A stretch of 64,000 nt of DNA. It comes from Anaerolineaceae bacterium (lineage in GTDB: Bacteria > Chloroflexota > Anaerolineae > Aggregatilineales > Phototrophicaceae). Within the stretch, counting starts at the first letter, position 1; every line of letters starts with the position of its first letter. The DNA is taken from positions 1-64,000 of the forward strand of contig JACKCH010000013.1 of NCBI GenBank assembly GCA_020634115.1, written 5' to 3'. Shown piece by piece: positions 50,845-59,179 of the stretch. The translations under genes and the position numbers were made by a program. The notes beneath the pieces are model-generated. The model saw only the letters and a list, made by a program, of their open reading frames with translations, was not told the origin of the DNA and did no database searches.

Positions 50845-52467
50845 TTATGTCGCAGCCGTGACAGAATCGGCATCAACCAATTCATACTTCTCCGGGGGAC
50901 GACCCCGCCCGCTGTAGGCATTCTGAACCCGGATCACCCGTCCATCGTCTTCCAGTGCTTTGAGGGTCTCCAGCACCGTCTTACGCGGTGAACGGAGGGT
51001 GCGGTACAAATCGCGCACCGTCGCGCTGCCGCCGCAGGCTTTGAGCAGACTCAATAGTCGATTTTCCAGCCGTCCTTCTTCGTTTTCGCCTAAATCCGCC
51101 AGCAGGCGGTGAGCGGAAGCCCGCCAGTCTTCGACGATCTGCTGCGCCCGATACCAGTGGGCGGCTGTCACCTTCGGATGCGGCAGCCCGCCATCCTCGT
51201 CCGCCCAATCCATCGCCGCCAGCAGGATAGCTACTTTAATCGCCTGCACATGCAAACGTCCGTACACGGCGCGAAGACGATCATCTAATGAAGAACTGGG
51301 CGCGGTCATGGCCCGCAGCGCCTGTTCATAGGCGCGGCAGGCGGTCCAGATGTCGGCTGACAGCGACCAGGCTTCCGCCGTCTTTTTCTCACCGAGCGCG
51401 TCGGGCACCGGTGGTTCCGGCAGCCGTTCATGCAGCCGACGCAAACGGCTCGCCAGTTCGGTTGGGGTCTCACTGTCTTTCGGAGCAGACCTTTCCTTAT
51501 AGTCCGGTTCCGGGGTGAGCAGTCCAAAGCGGGCGAGGTTGCCGTTGAACCAGTCCGATGACGACAGCGCCGACGAGAGTTCGGCGGGGGTCGCCGCTCC
51601 CAGAATGGACAGCGCGGCATCACGGATGACGACCAGCCCTTTGTTATTGGTATTCGAGTCAAGATAGGGCGGGCAGTCATAGAGGGTCATGATGAGTTCT
51701 TTTAGCCCCGCCATGTAATCTCTACCCATCGACTTGAACAAGCCGGAAAGCTCATCGCGCAGTAACCCACGCTGGGCGGCGTAGCGATTGCCCTTCTCCA
51801 GCCGCGCCCGATCCAACTGCGGAATGTCGGCGAAATTCGGCGGGAGAATGCCGCCGAGCATCGACATGAAGTTCTCCGGCGAGCCGGGCTGCGGCATCAG
51901 CATGTGGGGAATCGCCAGCCGCGCCACTTCCGAAGCGAGACTCAAGCCTGCCGATTTGCGATAGTAAGTCGAGACGGCGACCACCATCAGGTAGAGGTTG
52001 GGAAAGACCTGCTGCCGCCAGGGAGTATGGATGTACAGCCTGCGTCCAACAGCAATGGCCGCCAGATACAGACCTGCACCCCGATGGAACGCCAGCGGCG
52101 TTTCGTTCGCCGAGTTGCCCGCCCAGCGGATGTAGTCGTTCAGCCATTTCCCAACACCTGCCGCCTGCTGAAGCTGGGTCTCCGTCAGTTTCGCCGATGC
52201 GGGCAGTTCCGGCACGATGTTGAGATCGGCGGCACGCTGCGGCAGCGGCGGGGGAGGAGCATTCGGGTCTACTGCCAGCACTGCCCGCAGCAGTTCCTGC
52301 CCCAGCACCTTGCGTAAAAAGCGCAGGTCATCCGGCACGTTTGGGTCAAGATGCGCCAGCAGCAGTCCGACAGCAGGACTGAGTGCCAGGCTGTCCCAGG
52401 ACATGCCCACCAGCGCCCGCGCCAGTCCATAGGCATCCTGGGGTGAAAGCGTGAAGGTGGATGTCAT
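50845..52467 (-). CDS. DUF3987-type mobile-element protein with C-terminal winged helix
   Basis: 540 residues. The core (about 100-440) resembles DUF3987/YfjI proteins that accompany primases on islands. The Walker A-like place reads STYYRKSAGLS, where a Lys-Ser pair remains but the Gly-rich loop is lost, so ATP binding is uncertain. LLRDELSGLFKSM and an acidic TLYDCPPY segment follow. The C-terminal ~75 residues form a winged helix (LLSLLKACGGSATVRDLYRTL, wing GRVIRVQN). Its ATG overlaps the RHH gene's stop (ATGA). It probably assists replication initiation. Confidence 0.75.
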   Translation of the reverse strand: MTSTFTLSPQDAYGLARALVGMSWDSLALSPAVGLLLAHLDPNVPDDLRFLRKVLGQELLRAVLAVDPNAPPPPLPQRAADLNIVPELPASAKLTETQLQQAAGVGKWLNDYIRWAGNSANETPLAFHRGAGLYLAAIAVGRRLYIHTPWRQQVFPNLYLMVVAVSTYYRKSAGLSLASEVARLAIPHMLMPQPGSPENFMSMLGGILPPNFADIPQLDRARLEKGNRYAAQRGLLRDELSGLFKSMGRDYMAGLKELIMTLYDCPPYLDSNTNNKGLVVIRDAALSILGAATPAELSSALSSSDWFNGNLARFGLLTPEPDYKERSAPKDSETPTELASRLRRLHERLPEPPVPDALGEKKTAEAWSLSADIWTACRAYEQALRAMTAPSSSLDDRLRAVYGRLHVQAIKVAILLAAMDWADEDGGLPHPKVTAAHWYRAQQIVEDWRASAHRLLADLGENEEGRLENRLLSLLKACGGSATVRDLYRTLRSPRKTVLETLKALEDDGRVIRVQNAYSGRGRPPEKYELVDADSVTAAT

Positions 52468-52667
52468 AACGCTTCACGCTCCGTCTGCGCTGGCTCGAAA
52501 GCCTGCCCGCGCCGCTGCTCCTCAGCCGCAATCGCCTTGCAGATCACCGCATAGACTAGATTGGCGAGGGGGCGGTGTTCCTCCTGTGCCCACTGTGCCA
52601 GCTTGCGCCGCGCTTCCGGGGTGAGCCGGAAAGCGACACGCTCGGATAACACGTCATCATCGTACAT
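52464..52667 (-). CDS. Ribbon-helix-helix protein
   Basis: 67 residues: strand RVAFRLTPEAR, helix 1 ARRKLAQWAQEE, helix 2 PLANLVYAVICKAIAAEE, the pattern of Arc/CopG-type dimers. First gene of the leftward island operon, with its stop overlapping the DUF3987 start. It probably controls this operon; the inverted repeat at 52770-52786, about 100 bases upstream, is a candidate site. Confidence 0.7.
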   Translation of the reverse strand: MYDDDVLSERVAFRLTPEARRKLAQWAQEEHRPLANLVYAVICKAIAAEEQRRGQAFEPAQTEREAL

Positions 52668-53015
52668 CCCTGCATCCTTTCGTTACACGAATGAACACAG
52701 GATAGGCGAAAATGTAGAACTTGTGTGCGAGAAAAGTGGACAATCAGCGCGGGAAAATGGGACAACTATGTGAGAAAAATTCTCACAGCGGTGTGAAAAT
52801 TCCCGAACCCCTGTCCAAAATTCTCACCAACCGTAATACAAACGATATTCGTACCGAGTTCGTATGAAACTCTAAACTTATGATCGCCTCAACGTTAGAA
52901 AGTTGTGATATGCTGATGAGTCGTGATATAGAACATCAGTTCGCAATTTCACGGGAAGATATGTCATATATCGCACAATAGGAAGGCACACTTAGGAAAA
53001 GGAGAACCAGCGAGA
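52668..53015. other. Divergent control region of the island
   Basis: 348 bases without a gene between the leftward (integration/replication) and rightward (regulation/transfer) modules. It holds the palindrome at 52770-52786 and the word pair GAAAATTCCCGA (52795-52806) and TGTCCAAAATTC (52812-52823), which recur together at 53689-53718. GATATGTCATATATC near 52960 is another weak dyad. No consensus sigma-70 promoter stands out. Confidence 0.6.
52770..52786. promoter_or_regulatory. Inverted-repeat operator candidate
   Basis: GTGAGAA-AAA-TTCTCAC, perfect 7-bp arms. A half-site TTCTCAC recurs at 52821-52827. It could bind the RHH protein or the NarL-type regulators encoded on either side. Confidence 0.5.
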
Positions 53016-53648
53016 ATGCGGAGTCTGAAAATCGTGATCGTTGACCGGAATGATGTCACCCGCATGGGGATGCAGGCTATCGTCAACGATGTCGGAATAC
53101 CCTATGAAGTCGTGGCGGTCTTCGCCCGCTTACGCGAAGCGGATCAATATCTACAGGATCATCCCGCCGATCTGGTGATTGTGGACGATACGACCCTCCA
53201 CACCATCGAAATCGTGCGGCTGGTCACCCGCTGTTATGAACGGCATCCGGGCTTAGGCTTAATCATCCTGAGTCAGCGGCGGGATGGGGATTACATCCAG
53301 CAGGTGACCCGTCACGGCAGCGCAGGTTATATTCTGAAAAACGGCGATTTGCAGGGACCGCTGCTCACCGCTATCAAGATGATGGGCGACAATTATCCTT
53401 TCCTCTCGCCTGAAGCCTTAAAATTAATGGGAAGCCGTCGGGATGGAACATTAGACCATCGTGACCTGGAAGTGCTGCGTTTGTTGGAACTTGAATTGAG
53501 TGTGAAGGAAATCTGCGAACGCATGGATTTATCTGACAAAACCATTTATCGGGTGCGGCGTAAGCTCAAACGTGTTCTGGGTGTGCGGAATAATGAGAGC
53601 ATTGTCGATGCTGCCCGTAAAAAAGGGCTGCTGGATCGTAAGGAATGA
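53016..53648 (+). CDS. NarL/FixJ-family response regulator of the island
   Basis: 210 residues. Receiver: acidic D10 and D13 (VDRNDVT), phospho-acceptor D57 in LVIVDDTTL, conserved Lys in GYILKNGD. LuxR-type HTH at about 145-200: HRDLEVLRLLELELSVKEICERMDLSDKTIYRVRRKLKRVLGV. The receiver looks functional. No kinase gene is on the visible part of the island, so it may take phosphate from a host kinase. First gene of the rightward direction; probably controls the transfer promoters. Confidence 0.88.
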   Translation: MRSLKIVIVDRNDVTRMGMQAIVNDVGIPYEVVAVFARLREADQYLQDHPADLVIVDDTTLHTIEIVRLVTRCYERHPGLGLIILSQRRDGDYIQQVTRHGSAGYILKNGDLQGPLLTAIKMMGDNYPFLSPEALKLMGSRRDGTLDHRDLEVLRLLELELSVKEICERMDLSDKTIYRVRRKLKRVLGVRNNESIVDAARKKGLLDRKE

Positions 53649-53805
53649 AGTTTCTGGTATCGAAAGCTGTAAAATTTCATCATGAGATGAAAATTCCCGA
53701 CGTGGTTGTCCAAAATTCCGCGCCGGTTGTCCTTTTTTCTCGCCCACGCATGAGCGCTTCTGTGGTAGGCTGAAATCACATGGTTGAATGGGACGAGGAA
53801 AGGGC

Positions 53806-54447
53806 ATGAAACGACGCATCCTGATCGCCGATGAAGCCGACCTGATGCTGGTCGGCATCCAGACGATTCTCAAAGGCAATCCCGCCTGCGAGGTGGTAGC
53901 AACCGTCCGCAGCGCCAGTGAACTGCTGGAAACCTGCAAGCAGCTGCGCCCGGATGTCATCATTCTGAATGAGCAGCTTGACACGCTGGTGGATGTGCTG
54001 GCATTGGTCGAGCGGCTGAAACAGGTGACACCGCATTCGCGGCTGATGATCCTGGGCGGGCTGTCCGAAGGGCTGCTGATCCGGGATTTGTTTGCCTGCG
54101 GTGTGCTGGCGTATCTGTTTGCTGGTGATGATCTAAAAGACCAACTGCTGTCTGCTATCAGCGCGGTTGTGCAGGATCGCCCCTATCTTTCCCCAACCGC
54201 CAACAGCGCCTACCTGGTAGCGATGCAGTCACCGCTGCGCGATTGGCAGTTGGATACCGAAGCCCGCGCCATGCTGCGGCTGCTGATGCAGGGGCTGCAC
54301 ATCGCCGACATCGCCCGACAGCTCGATATCCCCATGCGCCGCGCCTATTTCCTGCGCTATAAGCTGAAACAGCGCTTCGGCGCGACGACCAATGAACATC
54401 TCATCAGCCGGGCGGTGGCTGAGGGTTTTGCCACCACCGAAGCCTGA
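53806..54447 (+). CDS. NarL-like regulator with pseudo-receiver
   Basis: 213 residues from the ATG with AGGA 6 bases upstream. The receiver fold is kept (RILIADEADLMLVGIQTIL, GVLAYLFAGDD), but the phospho-acceptor place is Asn55 (VIILNEQLD) and the conserved Lys is replaced (AYLFAG). The C-terminal HTH is diverged: MQGLHIADIARQLDIPMRRAYFLRYKLKQRFG. It is therefore likely phosphorylation-independent, responding to protein partners or ligand. A diverged duplicate of the preceding gene, about 160 bases away and with its own copy of the TGTCCAAAATTC word upstream. Confidence 0.8.
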   Translation: MKRRILIADEADLMLVGIQTILKGNPACEVVATVRSASELLETCKQLRPDVIILNEQLDTLVDVLALVERLKQVTPHSRLMILGGLSEGLLIRDLFACGVLAYLFAGDDLKDQLLSAISAVVQDRPYLSPTANSAYLVAMQSPLRDWQLDTEARAMLRLLMQGLHIADIARQLDIPMRRAYFLRYKLKQRFGATTNEHLISRAVAEGFATTEA

Positions 54448-54465
54448 TGTAATTTTTCCGCACGA

Positions 54466-54535
54466 TTTGTCAAAATTGACGGGCTAAAAGTGTAATCCTA
54501 CACGGGTTAGCCACGCCGCATTTGTTACGCTGAGT
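54466..54535 (+). promoter_or_regulatory. Shared transfer-promoter module, copy 1
   Basis: The 38 bases 54466-54503 recur at 60958-60995 with one mismatch, and TACGCTGAGT at 54526-54535 recurs at the same distance (60 bases from the module start). It contains the dyad GTCAA-AA-TTGAC (54469-54480). TTGACG (54476-54481), 17 bases and TACACG (54499-54504) would be a sigma-70-like promoter; alternatively TACGCT is the -10 box and the 38-mer an activator site. Confidence 0.7.
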
Positions 54536-54559
54536 CTCAGTGAGAGACGGAGGTGATGA

Positions 54560-55780
54560 ATGCGGCGTTTTTTGTTGATATTGGCCGTGCTGTGCCTGGT
54601 GACATGGGGCACGGTCTTTTACCTGTTATTTGAACGGAGTGACCACGCGACAGCGGCGCTGCCGACTCTGATGGTGCTGCCTTCGCTGTCCCCTTCGGAT
54701 ACGCCGACGCGCACGCCAACGGCAACCAATACGCCCACTGCAACAGCGACGCTAACCCCCACCTATACCCCGACGGCAACCGCGACCTTCACGCCGACGC
54801 TGACCCCGACGCTCTCGACGCGGGTGGTCGAAATCAGCGCGGTCATGCCCGGTGTGTACGTGCCACCAACGGCAACGGACTTTCCGTTTGGCACGATCCT
54901 GCTGTCCGCGCCGCCGCAACCCGTCGAGCCGCTGCCAGATGCAACGAACGAGCCGCCACCGTATGAAGGCTGGTACAGCTTCGAGTCGGATAACCCGGCA
55001 GTGCAGTACAGCACCCCCTGGGAGCCGCGCCTCCACGCCAGCGCCAGCCGGGGGCAGTATCACCGCAGCGAAAACGTGCAGAGCTACGCCAGCTTCAGCT
55101 TTGAAGGAGAAGGTTTACGCATCCGCTACGTCGCCGCCCGCAATATGGGCATCTTTCAGGTCGTGGTAGATGGGGTGGTCATTGACACGGTAGATGCCTA
55201 TGCGCCCGAACTGGCGTTTCCCGGCACACGGGTCTACACCGTTGGACGCGGGACACACACGCTGGAACTTCGCAACGCCCAGGGGCGCAATCCGCAGAGC
55301 GAAGGCTATGTGCTGGCGCTGGATGCGGTGCAGGTCTTTCGCGGGACAGCGAACACGTTGATTATTCCGCCGCCTGTGGAAACTTATACGCCAACCCCAC
55401 AGCCGATGCCAGCCGCAGGCGTGGAACTGGTCGGTGCGCCGCCGACAGTGCAGGCGACCACGACCCCGATTCCGCCTGCACTGGTCACAGTCTCCGTCGT
55501 CATCGCCTACGACGAAAACGGCAACCGCGCCGTCGATCCGGCAGAAGGTGTATCGGGTATCTCGGTGCGCGTGGTCGAAGTCGGAACCAACCGCGTCATC
55601 ACCCAGGCATTCACCGACGCGCAGGGCTTCGCCCAGCTTCAAGTTGTCACTTCGGCGCAGGCGCGGGTGGTCGTGCCCTATTTCAGCAAAGTCTGGGAAC
55701 TCCCCAACAGCCGTCGTGGTGGCAATGTGCGCTTCACGCTGCTGCTCACCCCCGGCAACCAACCCGGTCTTATTCCTTAA
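54560..55780 (+). CDS. Membrane-anchored surface protein with Thr/Pro linker and beta-sandwich domains
   Basis: 406 residues. An N-terminal helix (FLLILAVLCLVTWGTVFYLLF, about 4-24) acts as signal anchor. Then a Thr/Pro/Ala-rich linker of about 60 residues with TPT repeats, a jelly-roll-like domain (about 130-270: HTLELRNAQGRN, YVLALDAVQVFRG), a second Pro-rich linker, and a C-terminal SdrD-B/Cna-B-like fold (VIAYDENGNRAVDPAEGVSGISVRVVE). GGAGG lies 6 bases before the ATG. First gene after the shared promoter module and start of the transfer operon; probably an exposed adhesin or mating-contact protein. The function is inferred. Confidence 0.75.
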   Translation: MRRFLLILAVLCLVTWGTVFYLLFERSDHATAALPTLMVLPSLSPSDTPTRTPTATNTPTATATLTPTYTPTATATFTPTLTPTLSTRVVEISAVMPGVYVPPTATDFPFGTILLSAPPQPVEPLPDATNEPPPYEGWYSFESDNPAVQYSTPWEPRLHASASRGQYHRSENVQSYASFSFEGEGLRIRYVAARNMGIFQVVVDGVVIDTVDAYAPELAFPGTRVYTVGRGTHTLELRNAQGRNPQSEGYVLALDAVQVFRGTANTLIIPPPVETYTPTPQPMPAAGVELVGAPPTVQATTTPIPPALVTVSVVIAYDENGNRAVDPAEGVSGISVRVVEVGTNRVITQAFTDAQGFAQLQVVTSAQARVVVPYFSKVWELPNSRRGGNVRFTLLLTPGNQPGLIP

Positions 55781-55795
55781 GTGAGGAACATACCT

Positions 55796-56488
55796 ATGAA
55801 TCATGAAATGTCTCTCGCGCAGGTACAGCGTTCCATGCTGCTGCGCTCGATCTATCTGCTGGTCACGCCCATCATGCTGGCGTTCGCCGCGTTAGCCTGC
55901 GGCACGCTTGTCACCGACACCGCTTCCTACACCTGTCCAACCGCTGTGCCACAGGCAACGGCAACCACGCTGGCAGGCACGCCACAGCCTACTCTGCCGC
56001 CTCCACCCACGCCTTACACCATCACGGTCCCGCAGGATTTTTACGTAGGGGATGCCGTCTTCGTCGGGCAACCGGGCGCAGCTTTGCGCCTGCGTTTCCG
56101 CCTGCAAAATATCCAGACGCAGCCTGCGCCGCCGTTGGGAGGCAGCCCGCGCAACCTGGTGACGTGGCGGCTGGAAATCCGCAATCTGGGCAGCGTGACC
56201 TACGAAACCATCCCCGTCGCGCTGATGGTCATCACTCGCATTAACACCGCCAGCGGCGAACAGACTGGAACGTGGCGCACCTCAGAAGCGGCGATGAGTG
56301 CCGCAGGTTTCACGAGCGAAAACTACGACCCGCTCCCGCCCGGTTCAACGCGCCTGTATCGGCTGGCCGCCTACGTGCCTTCCGGGACTGTGCGCCAGTT
56401 TGCCTACCTGCTGGATGGGGATGGCGGCAACCGCATCACCTGGGTGAATGCAACCAACCCGTACTGCTCTGGCGATGTCGCCGGTTAA
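55796..56488 (+). CDS. Probable lipoprotein of the transfer operon
   Basis: 230 residues from the ATG that has GAGGA 8 bases upstream. A hydrophobic segment (LLRSIYLLVTPIMLAFAALAC) ends in a Cys with a lipobox-like AALAC, then a Thr/Pro linker and one beta-rich domain (FYVGDAVFVGQPGAALRLRFRLQNIQ.. to ITWVNATNPYC). It resembles proteins with NPCBM/FxLYD-like folds but is not assigned. The gene follows the surface protein by 15 bases and precedes the VirB6-like gene by less than 10. Confidence 0.7.
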   Translation: MNHEMSLAQVQRSMLLRSIYLLVTPIMLAFAALACGTLVTDTASYTCPTAVPQATATTLAGTPQPTLPPPPTPYTITVPQDFYVGDAVFVGQPGAALRLRFRLQNIQTQPAPPLGGSPRNLVTWRLEIRNLGSVTYETIPVALMVITRINTASGEQTGTWRTSEAAMSAAGFTSENYDPLPPGSTRLYRLAAYVPSGTVRQFAYLLDGDGGNRITWVNATNPYCSGDVAG

Positions 56489-56497
56489 GGAGGAATG

Positions 56498-59179
56498 ATG
56501 CCTGATTTTGGACGCATGATTGACGAGTTCATCTACAGTGTCATCGTGATGCTCGCCGGGGTGCATTGGAGTCTGCAAAAAGCCCTGCTGATGGCAGGCT
56601 ATACCATCAAACTCGTGAACCAATGGCTCATCGAAAATGCTTTCATGCCGATCATCGCCCAGACCAACAACAGTCTGGGCGTCGCCGTGAGCGTGGTGTT
56701 CGTGGTGGCGCTGCTGGTACTGGGCATCACCTATCTACTGGCAGCGTTCATCCGATTGGATGTCGTCAGCCCGCGCAGCGCTATCATGTGGTACATCGCC
56801 GGGGCGCTGTTCTTCGCCATCGGACCCAGTTTCTACCAGGGGATGAACACCTTCCGGCTCAACATCGGTCAGGTAATGTACCTGAGCGTGCTTCAGGGGT
56901 TGGACGACAATGCCGGGGATTTCTCGTCGCTGGCGCAGGTCAACTCCAACGACCTTGATCTGGGACCGCTGTGCGACCATTTGGACGTGTACCTACCCGG
57001 CGCGACGGGACCTGGCCCGATTGACGGGCTGGACATCGCGCTGGCGTACCTGCGCGGTCACGCCCAGGATGTGATGGGCTATCCGCAGCCGGTTTATTCA
57101 CCGGGCTGCGGTATTTACCTGCAAAACCCGAATGCCTCGACCTGGGCGGGGGCAGGCGGTACATCGGTTGTCCCGATGGACTGGAACATGGAGGGCAATT
57201 ACTTCGACTATACCGTTTCGCCGGGCAACTGGGACAACATCTCCGGCGATGAACGCGACCAGGCAGTGTCGATGGCGGGCGCATCGCAAAAGCGGGCGCT
57301 GACGGCGTGGCCGCTGCTGTTGTTCGCCCTGGTGGAGCAGATTGTGCATCTGCTGATTACGATTGCGATGGGCATTACCTTCGTTTCGTTTGGGGTCGCT
57401 ATTCTCTTCGCGTTCTTCAAACGCACCGAGAGCATCGCTCACAGCATCATCAACCAGTGGATCGAATTGATCGTTCAGACCACGATTATCTCGCTCATCC
57501 AGGCGCTGGTGATCGGCTTCTTCCTGGCGGGCGCGGCAACGGGCAGCGCCGCCGCCATCATCGGTATCGGACTGATCTGCCTGGTCTTCATCGTGATTAC
57601 GATGTGGTCGGGCATCAAAGCGGTCTGGAACAGCTTCAACCGCCTGTTCAATGCGATGGGGCAGGTATCAGGCAACGTTTTGCTCTCGCCCGGCTCAATC
57701 ACCTCCGCTGCCGTCACAGGTGCAGCGGCGGCGGCAACTGGTGGCGCATCGCTGATGACCAGCATGGGGTCGAATGCGCTGGCGGGGATGAATGCCATGA
57801 ATAACGGCGCGACGACGGCCCAGACCGCAGGGTTGATGTTTGGTGGCTTCAACAGTCTGAGCGGCGCGGCGCGTACCCTCACTCATCTTCCCGGTCTGCG
57901 GGGTACGGCGCTTGGAGAAGCCGCCGAGCAGTTCACTGAAGGCGCAGCCACGCGCCAGGTGGCACGCACGATCCCGGTCATCGGGCGTGCCGCCGCACCG
58001 CTGGTAGGTGCAGCGCTGTTGAGTGACCGTGATCCGGCCAAGGCGGAATACGACGAATACGGTCGGGTGGTCGCCCGTCCGATGCTGGTCCCGGCAGTCG
58101 GCGAAGCGCTGGAAGGCTGGACGCTGCCGAAGGATGCCAGGCGCAAACGCGGCGCACGTCCGCAGAACGATGCCGACTGGTTTGAGGATGAAAACGGCGA
58201 GATGGTGGCAGGTTTCACGCCAGCCAGAGCGCGGCGCACGGGGATGTTTACGCCAGTGGCAGCAGTGCCTTTGAATGAAGGCGGGGAGGATCAGTCCGAT
58301 GTCCGCCGCCGTCAGGAACGCAGTGATTATGCAGCCGAGATGAACAGCGAAGAGATGGAACAGCACGTCTCGGATGCGCTGAAAGCCTCCACAGGCACGC
58401 ACTCCACGCTAGGGGCGATGATTGAAAAAGATGGCAAAGGGGATATGAGCCACTTCGACCAGGTGGCAGCGCGGCTGGAAGCAAGCGCCGAAGCATTGGC
58501 AAATGCTGCCCGTCTGCAAATGCAGGTGATGCTGGGGCAGTTGAAGGTATCCGGTGGCGGCGATGTCGCCGGAGTGATGGGTGATGTTATCCGGGGGATG
58601 CAGGCAGAGCGCATCCAGAACGGGCAGCCTGCCGCTGGTGGTGCTGACCACCTGACGGTGGCGGATCGCATGGCGCGGGCGATGGGGGTCATACCTGTCG
58701 GCGGCGAGAAGCCGCCCATACAGGTGGATGTATCCCGCTTTGGACTGTTCACGGATCAGGCACTGCGCCTGGGGATTTCTGGTACACAGGCGGAACAGGT
58801 CGTGCGCGAGGTCAAGTCGTCGCCGGATGGCAGGCTCAGTGAGCCAACTCGCACGGCGTTGGTCGAGCAGGTGCGTTCGGAAGGCAATCTGTCCTACGAC
58901 ACCGCCCGTGAAGAGGTCAACCGGCTGGAACACAGCGCTCAGATGCTGCCCAACGAAATCACTGCCTTTGGCATGCTGGCGCTGCCGCCAACGGCTGTTC
59001 AGCCGCCGCCGGAGGTGCGTCCCCAAATCGAAGTCGAACCGGACATCACGGTTGAACCGCAGGTGGATGTCACTGTCGAAGCGCCACAACAGGATGCGGG
59101 CGATGCGGCCTATACCGAAGCGATGCGGAAACAGGCGGCGCTCGGCGGAAGCGGCAGTGTGATCGGAGGGAGTTCCTAA
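56498..59179 (+). CDS. VirB6/TrbL-like polytopic membrane protein
   Basis: 893 residues. Membrane helices at about 61-86, 96-112, 271-308, 328-347 and 350-372, separated by an outer loop of ~150 residues with paired Cys (GPLCDHL, PGCGIY), then an Ala/Gly-rich segment and a ~450-residue soluble tail. This is the layout of VirB6/TrbL proteins, the inner-membrane channel of type IV secretion, in the long-tailed form seen in monoderm elements. Two adjacent ATGs exist; the second fits the AAGGAGGA site better. Its stop overlaps the next start (TAATG). Assignment rests on topology and context, not on a specific motif. Confidence 0.7.
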   Translation: MPDFGRMIDEFIYSVIVMLAGVHWSLQKALLMAGYTIKLVNQWLIENAFMPIIAQTNNSLGVAVSVVFVVALLVLGITYLLAAFIRLDVVSPRSAIMWYIAGALFFAIGPSFYQGMNTFRLNIGQVMYLSVLQGLDDNAGDFSSLAQVNSNDLDLGPLCDHLDVYLPGATGPGPIDGLDIALAYLRGHAQDVMGYPQPVYSPGCGIYLQNPNASTWAGAGGTSVVPMDWNMEGNYFDYTVSPGNWDNISGDERDQAVSMAGASQKRALTAWPLLLFALVEQIVHLLITIAMGITFVSFGVAILFAFFKRTESIAHSIINQWIELIVQTTIISLIQALVIGFFLAGAATGSAAAIIGIGLICLVFIVITMWSGIKAVWNSFNRLFNAMGQVSGNVLLSPGSITSAAVTGAAAAATGGASLMTSMGSNALAGMNAMNNGATTAQTAGLMFGGFNSLSGAARTLTHLPGLRGTALGEAAEQFTEGAATRQVARTIPVIGRAAAPLVGAALLSDRDPAKAEYDEYGRVVARPMLVPAVGEALEGWTLPKDARRKRGARPQNDADWFEDENGEMVAGFTPARARRTGMFTPVAAVPLNEGGEDQSDVRRRQERSDYAAEMNSEEMEQHVSDALKASTGTHSTLGAMIEKDGKGDMSHFDQVAARLEASAEALANAARLQMQVMLGQLKVSGGGDVAGVMGDVIRGMQAERIQNGQPAAGGADHLTVADRMARAMGVIPVGGEKPPIQVDVSRFGLFTDQALRLGISGTQAEQVVREVKSSPDGRLSEPTRTALVEQVRSEGNLSYDTAREEVNRLEHSAQMLPNEITAFGMLALPPTAVQPPPEVRPQIEVEPDITVEPQVDVTVEAPQQDAGDAAYTEAMRKQAALGGSGSVIGGSS

